In this document: positions 60,064 through 64,000 of the stretch, in pieces
Layout: each line of letters starts with the position of its first letter
Numbering within the stretch: the first letter of the stretch is position 1
Origin: Mangrovicoccus ximenensis
GTDB lineage: Bacteria; Pseudomonadota; Alphaproteobacteria; Rhodobacterales; Rhodobacteraceae
DNA: 64,000 nucleotides
Reading direction: 5' to 3'
NCBI RefSeq assembly: GCF_003056725.1
Contig: NZ_QBKZ01000015.1
Span: forward strand, 590,747-654,746
Notes under the pieces: generated by a model
What the model saw: only the letters and a program-made list of their open reading frames with translations
Told to the model about the DNA's origin: nothing
Database searches by the model: none
Made by a program: the position numbers and the translations under genes

Positions 60064-60945
60064 TCAGAGGCGGCGGGGCAGGGCGGCGCGCTGGCGTTCG
60101 CGCCACCAGGTGAAGATGCCCGCGGCGACCACGATGCCCGCCCCCAGCACCTGCCGCGCCACCAGCGGGTCGGCGAAGAACACGATGCCGACGATCGAGG
60201 CGAAGAGCAGGTGGAAATAGGCGAAGGGCTGGATCGCGCTGGCTTCGGCCACCTCGTAGCAGCGGATATAGAGCCAGTGGCCGAGGATCGCGGTGACGCA
60301 GAGCACCGCCATCACCGCCCAGCCCTGCGCATCCATCGGCTCCCAGAACCAGAGCCCGACCGGCGTCATCACGACGGCGCCGGTGATGCCGGTCCAGAAG
60401 AAGCTGGTATCGGTGTTGTCCTGGCGCGCCACGTAGCGGTTCATCACCCCGTAGAGCGCGAAGAGGAAGGCCGAGCCGAGCGGCATCAGCGCCAGCGGGC
60501 CGAACATCTCGCTGCCCGGGCCGATGATGACGAGGATGCCGCACATGCCGACCGCGACCGCGGTCCAGCGCCGCCAGCCGATCTTCTCGCCGAGGATCGG
60601 TCCCGACAGCGCGGTGACCAGGAGCGGTCCGGCGGAGAAGAGCGCGGTATGCGTGACGAGGCCGACGAGGGTAAAGCTGGCGATGGCGAGGCAGATTTCC
60701 GAGCTGAGCACCACGCTGCGCAGGATCTGCAGCCCCGGCTGTTTCGTGCGGGCGACGGCGCGGATGCCGCCCGGCTGCCGCGCGGCACGGGCCAGCACGA
60801 AGGCGGCATGCGCCCAGTAGCGGATCATCACGATCATCAGCACGCTGTACTGGCTCGCCAAGAGCCGCGAGAACCCGTCCTGCGTCGAGAAGACGAAGCA
60901 GGCGGCGATCATGATCATGATGCCGAGCGCGGTGTTCTGGTTCAT
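60064..60945 (-). CDS. EamA/RhaT-type DMT permease
   Basis: A 293-residue ten-helix membrane protein from ATG 60945, overlapping the mnmD stop by ATGA. Two EamA repeats; FVFSTQDGFSRLLASQYSVLMIVMIRYWAHAAF and GPLLVTALSGPILGEKIGWRRW are typical of the S-adenosylmethionine-carrier-like branch. Co-transcribed with mnmD. Substrate unknown. Confidence 0.88.
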   Translation of the reverse strand: MNQNTALGIMIMIAACFVFSTQDGFSRLLASQYSVLMIVMIRYWAHAAFVLARAARQPGGIRAVARTKQPGLQILRSVVLSSEICLAIASFTLVGLVTHTALFSAGPLLVTALSGPILGEKIGWRRWTAVAVGMCGILVIIGPGSEMFGPLALMPLGSAFLFALYGVMNRYVARQDNTDTSFFWTGITGAVVMTPVGLWFWEPMDAQGWAVMAVLCVTAILGHWLYIRCYEVAEASAIQPFAYFHLLFASIVGIVFFADPLVARQVLGAGIVVAAGIFTWWRERQRAALPRRL

Positions 60946-61616
60946 GCGAGGGTTCCGACCGTCATGTGCCGCTTGCGGCCGAAGCCGGGGATGCGCTCGA
61001 CCGCGAAACCGGCCTCGCCGAGCGCGGCGCGGACCGCGCCTGCCGCCGTGTAGGTGGCGAAGCTGCCGCCCGGGGCGGTGTGGCGGGCGACCTCCGAGAG
61101 CAGCGCCGGTTCCCAGAGCTCGGGGTTCTTCGCGGGGGCGAAGCCGTCGAGGAACCAGGCATCGGCCTGTCCCTGCCAGGCGGGCAGGGTCTGGCGCGCA
61201 TCGCCGAGGATCAGTTCCACCTCGACCTCGCCCATGGTCCAGACGCGCATGTCCTGCTCGCGCGCGGCGATCATCGGCGCGGCCAGCGCGGCGGCCTCGG
61301 GAAAATGCGCCAGCGCCTGCACCATGTCGTCTGCGGACATCGGGAAGAGCTCGAAGCTGGTGAAGCGGACGGGACCCGCGGGCTTGGCTTCGGCGGCCAT
61401 CGCCACGAAGGCCAGCAGGTTCAGCCCGGTGCCGAAGCCGAGCTCGGCGACCTGGAATCCGGGGCGGAGCCGCGCGGGCAGGCCGTTGCCGGCAAGGAAG
61501 ACATGGGCGGTCTCGTCCCAGCCGCTGTCGAGGGAGTAATACGGGTCGTCGAAACGTCGCGAGACCGGGACGGCGCCGTCGCGCCAGGTGATCTCCGCCT
61601 GCTGGTGATCGCTCAT
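60942..61616 (-). CDS. mnmD: tRNA 5-methylaminomethyl-2-thiouridine methyltransferase MnmD
   Basis: A complete 224-residue MnmD (the methyltransferase half of MnmC in enterobacteria). Motifs: DDPYYSLDSGWDETAHVFLAGNGL, SAM-binding ELGFGTGLNLLAF near residue 56, and DAWFLDGFAPAKNPELW near 155. It methylates the wobble uridine precursor nm5s2U to mnm5s2U in tRNA. Start ATG 61616. Divergent from the FAD-oxidoreductase gene which, in this order, encodes the MnmC-like second half. Confidence 0.93.
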   Translation of the reverse strand: MSDHQQAEITWRDGAVPVSRRFDDPYYSLDSGWDETAHVFLAGNGLPARLRPGFQVAELGFGTGLNLLAFVAMAAEAKPAGPVRFTSFELFPMSADDMVQALAHFPEAAALAAPMIAAREQDMRVWTMGEVEVELILGDARQTLPAWQGQADAWFLDGFAPAKNPELWEPALLSEVARHTAPGGSFATYTAAGAVRAALGEAGFAVERIPGFGRKRHMTVGTLA

Positions 61617-61664
61617 CTTATGTCCTAAGGGTCGGCCCGGCAGAAATCGCGGGAGGTGCCATCC

Positions 61665-61965
61665 ATGTCCGGAATCGACGTCACGGTCCGCGGGGCCGGG
61701 ATCTTCGGCTTGTCCATCGCCTATGCCTGCGCGCGCCGTGGCGCAAGGGTGCGCGTGATCGACCCCGGCGGGATCGGCGCGGGCAGCTCGGGGGGCATCG
61801 TCGGCGCACTGGCCCCGCATGTGCCGGAGCGCTGGAACCCGAAGAAGGCCTTCCAGTTCGAGAGCCTGCGCATGGCGCCGGAATTCTGGGCGGGCGTGGC
61901 CGAGGCCGGCGGCCGCGATCCGGGCTACCTCGAGGCCGCGCAGGGCCAGCTCGACATCTATTCCG
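61665..61965 (+). pseudogene. FAD-dependent oxidoreductase (MnmC-C/DAO type), N-terminal fragment
   Basis: About 100 residues: an FAD-binding Rossmann start VTVRGAGIFGLSIAYACARRGARVRVID and GIGAGSSGGIVGALAPHVPERWNPKKAFQ, as in the oxidoreductase that pairs with MnmD. ATG 61665 with GGGAGG eight bases upstream. At ~61965 it fuses in frame to the C-terminal part of an EmrA-type protein. Catalytic and FAD-tail regions are missing. The in-frame fusion is probably accidental. Confidence 0.8.
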
Positions 61966-62444
61966 CACAGCGGCACGCGGCCGGGGCCGCCGTGCAGCAG
62001 GCGGAGGCGGCGCTCGGAACGGCCGAACTGGCGCTGGAGCATGCCTCGATCATGGCGCCGGTATCCGGCACGGTCGGCCGCCAGAGCCTGCGCGTCGGCG
62101 ATTACGTGACGGTGGGTTCGACGGCGATGGCGATCGTGCCGCTCGGGCAGATCTACGTGACCGCGAATTTCCGCGAGACCCAGCTGGCACGGGTCGCGCC
62201 CGGGCAGCCGGTGACGCTGACCGTCGACGCGATCCCGCGCCGGATCTTCACCGGCCATGTCGACAGCCTCGGCGCGGCCAGCAATGTCAGCTACAGCGCC
62301 ATCGCCCCGGCCAATGCGACCGGCAACTTCACCAAGGTCGTGCAGCGCCTGCCGGTGCGCATTGCGATCGATCCCGGCCAGCCGGGAATGGACCGGATGC
62401 GGGTCGGCATGTCCGCCGTGCCCGAAATCGACACGCGGCGCTGA
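61966..62444 (+). pseudogene. EmrA/HlyD-type membrane-fusion protein, C-terminal fragment
   Basis: About 158 residues to the stop at 62444: end of a coiled-coil helix (QQAEAALGTAELALEHA), the lipoyl/beta-barrel region MAPVSGTVGRQSLRVGDYVTVGSTAMAIVPLGQIYVTANFRETQLARVAPGQPVTLTVDA, and VVQRLPVRIAID. EmrA-type adaptors link an inner-membrane drug exporter to TolC. The N-terminal anchor is replaced by the FAD fragment. Confidence 0.8.
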
Positions 62445-62452
62445 GGAGCAGG

Positions 62453-62788
62453 ATGATGGACGGCATCGAAGCAAGGGAAACCGAAGGCGAGCTGCTGACC
62501 TTCTGGACCCAGCAGGACCGGATGCATGGGCACGAACCGCTCGGACAGTGGCTCTTCGGCGAGATCGCGCGGCAGGGGATCGGCGGCGCGACGCTGTCGG
62601 GAGGGCTGATCGGGCGCGGCCATGACGGCGAAACCCATGCGGTGACGCTGATGGACGTGGCAGGCCAGCCGCTGCAGATTTCGGTCGTGGCGGCGCGCGC
62701 CGATATCGACCGGCTGCTCGCGGCGCTCTCCGGCCAGGGTCTCGCGCTGTTCTACAGCCGCGTTCCCGCGCGCTTCGGCATGGTGTGA
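62453..62788 (+). CDS. DUF190 (PII-like) protein
   Basis: A 111-residue protein of the DUF190 family: LLTFWTQQDRMHGHEPLGQWLFGEIARQGIGGATLSGGLIGRG and the ending GLALFYSRVPARFGMV. The fold is PII/ferredoxin-like, and homologues are often encoded next to fluoride exporter crcB or in small membrane-associated units; the role is not established. ATG 62453 follows GGAG eight bases after the EmrA fragment's stop. Alternative ATG at 62456. Confidence 0.8.
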   Translation: MMDGIEARETEGELLTFWTQQDRMHGHEPLGQWLFGEIARQGIGGATLSGGLIGRGHDGETHAVTLMDVAGQPLQISVVAARADIDRLLAALSGQGLALFYSRVPARFGMV

Positions 62789-63629
62789 GCCGACGGCGGG
62801 GCGCCGCCATCACCTGCCCTCCAATGCGGCGGGATGTCCCCTGCCGGAGGGCCGGCATGGAGCGCGGCGGCCTCCGCCATCGCTCCTCAGGGCGCAGCCG
62901 AGGCCGCGATCCGCCGATCTCCCGCCGAGCGCGAAGACATCGCCGAACCTGCGGCCGGCGTCCCGGATGACCTCGGAGGCGGCGTCCCCGGTGCGGCCGA
63001 CGGCGCGGTTGAGCCCGTTGGTCAGCCGGTCGGGCTTGCCGGGCCTGATCCTCTCCCGCCTGACGGGATTGGCGGCGACCTTGATGCGGAGCTTCCCGGC
63101 CACGTCGCGGCGTCCCTCGACGGATTGCAGCCAGCGGCCGCTGCCGGATTCCGGGATGCCCCTGCACATGGACGAGCACCATGCCGGTGACGGCCATTGC
63201 AGCAGGGCACAGGATTCACATGGCGTATTGCAGCAAGAACTCGGCCGAAGCCGCTTTTCGTGGTCGCCAACCCATTGTTCTCATGATGCGACGGGACGCT
63301 GGACAGGCCGGAAACGCGATTTGGCTGCCGAACCCGGGAGACTTGCGCCCCGCGGTCTCTGCCCCCGAGACATAAAGATAGGGGCAACCGTTGATGACGC
63401 TCTGCAAGACAGGACGCGCAACCCGGCATTCCGGGATTGCCGCAGGCATCGCAAATGGAGTCGCAAGCCGAAAACGAGCCGCTGAGATTGGCCATCGCAA
63501 CCCCGGAGGCAGGCCAGGAAAATGTGCCTGACCTTCACCGCAAGGGCGCGATGCCCGGCGCACCGCTTGGCCGCCGGGCGTGATCCGGAGCCGATGACCT
63601 GGCTCAGGCGGCTGGACCGCCAGCGCGGA
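62789..63629. other. Gene-poor stretch between DUF190 and the PBP-like fragments
   Basis: About 840 bases with no recognised gene on either strand. The part 63180-63500 has a mixed composition closer to non-coding DNA. A junction probably lies within it, but no flanking gene marks where. Confidence 0.35.
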
Positions 63630-63917
63630 TCAGTAGATGCCGCCCGCCGAGATCGTGCCGAAGCTCGACGGCTTGGGGATCGTCTTGCGCTCGCCGGTGG
63701 AGGTCAGGACCTCGTCGCTGCTCCTCGACAGCGCCTCGTCGCGCGAATACATCGGCAGGCCCGAGCCCATGGCGAAGCCGCCGTCGATCGCCGAGGCCAT
63801 GCCGAAGATCGGCTCGATGCCGTCGCGGAAGTATTCCGCCACCACGCCCGGACCGGAGGCATCGGCCGAGAGCCGCGCGCCGGTGACCCGGTCGATATAG
63901 GCCTTCATCTCGGCCGA
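63630..63917 (-). pseudogene. Probable penicillin-binding protein 1A, C-terminal fragment
   Basis: About 95 residues to the stop at 63630: YIDRVTGARLSADASGPGVVAEYFRDGIEP, MASAIDGGFAMGSGLPMYSRDE and a low-complexity end SSFGTISAGGIY. The IDRxTG...EYFxxGxEP pattern and Gly-rich tail resemble the end of PBP1A proteins of this order, but no catalytic motif remains, so the call is tentative. It abuts the PBP1A transglycosylase fragment in the opposite direction. Confidence 0.5.
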
Positions 63918-64000
63918 GGACAAGAATTTCTACCACCACAAGGGCTATGATCCGCTGGGCATGGTCAAGGCAGCGGTGGATGCGGCGCGCGGCGCGCGGC
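63901..64000 (+). CDS. mrcA: Penicillin-binding protein 1A, transglycosylase fragment (runs off window)
   Basis: Thirty-three residues, AFISAEDKNFYHHKGYDPLG then VKAAVDAARGAR, which are the first GT51 transglycosylase motif (EDxxFxxHxG with the catalytic Glu) of class A penicillin-binding proteins, closest to PBP1A. No start is present: the frame has a stop just before 63901, at the junction. The gene continues beyond the window. Peptidoglycan polymerisation at the inner membrane. Confidence 0.8.

Overview
The window reads as high-GC (about 70%) DNA from a Rhodobacterales-type alphaproteobacterium (Rhodobacteraceae/Paracoccaceae level). Evidence is the Paracoccus-style sox cluster (soxRS divergent from soxVWXYZABC), dnaX-ybaB, alkB divergent from dnaK-dnaJ, a DUF1688-upp pair, mnmD divergent from an MnmC-like FAD oxidoreductase, MAPEG-lpdA, and family-typical SoxY, PqiC and TetR proteins. 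No rRNA, tRNA or CRISPR array was recognised by eye.

The dominant feature is that the window is a mosaic. About 27 junctions fall inside genes, so most neighbours at a junction are two unrelated truncated genes. Approximate junctions: 1930, 9147, 12103, 13102, 14140, 15170, 16245, 17255, 18275, 28440, 33195, 34165, 37612, 38560, 40430, 43537, 45133, 48590, 53110, 54480, 55675, 56995, 58020, 59095, 60060, 61965 and 63915. About a dozen blocks are 0.95-1.1 kb long, and genes normally needed for growth (dnaX, fmt, probably a PBP1A) are among the broken ones. soxY is cut in two, and its halves at 37.6 and 48.6 kb point in opposite directions and share exactly 28 bp. livH is similarly split between 9.1 and 12.1 kb. 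The simplest reading is contigs of about 1 kb and longer joined end to end without Ns and sometimes in the wrong orientation. Natural inversions or amplification chimeras are less likely but testable. Gene neighbourhoods are reliable only inside a block.

Layout: 0-1.9 kb, uracil salvage (DUF1688 C-term, upp) and recF N-term. 1.9-9.1 kb, a polyamine-type ABC transporter, an M19 dipeptidase and livFGM(H'). 9.1-12.1 kb, tetR-livJ-livH' under paired TetR-type operators; flipped, this completes the liv/dipeptidase operon. 12.1-18.3 kb, six blocks of about 1 kb (yceD-bamE, dnaX'-ybaB, a PAS protein and yicC', a SecA-like ATPase, pqiBC, an IS graveyard). 18.3-28.4 kb, a giant RTX protein with a lipase-like N-terminus divergent from a HlyC-type acyltransferase. 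28.4-33.2 kb, alkB', dnaK, dnaJ, radC. 34.2-37.6 kb, soxC'BAZY'. 38.6-43.5 kb, lpdA, MAPEG, an Atm1-type exporter, a DMT permease, fmt'. 43.5-45.1 kb, a repeat protein. 45.1-48.6 kb, a YeeE protein and soxRSVWXY'. 48.6-53.1 kb, a methyltransferase' and a response regulator/FIST/hybrid-PAS kinase operon. 53.1-60 kb, mostly fragments (aminotransferase, amidase, Mrp antiporter, flavin monooxygenase, Mn/Fe ABC permeases, glycosyltransferase). 60-64 kb, a DMT permease, mnmD, FAD oxidoreductase'::emrA', DUF190 and two PBP1A-like ends.

Functionally, the two sox pieces together encode thiosulfate oxidation: periplasmic SoxYZ carrier, SoxAX cytochrome, SoxB hydrolase, start of SoxC, SoxV/W/S thiol supply and the SoxR repressor with two candidate operators. 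The RTX/HlyC pair suggests a type I-secreted, possibly acylated lipase-like exoprotein; no exporter genes are seen nearby.
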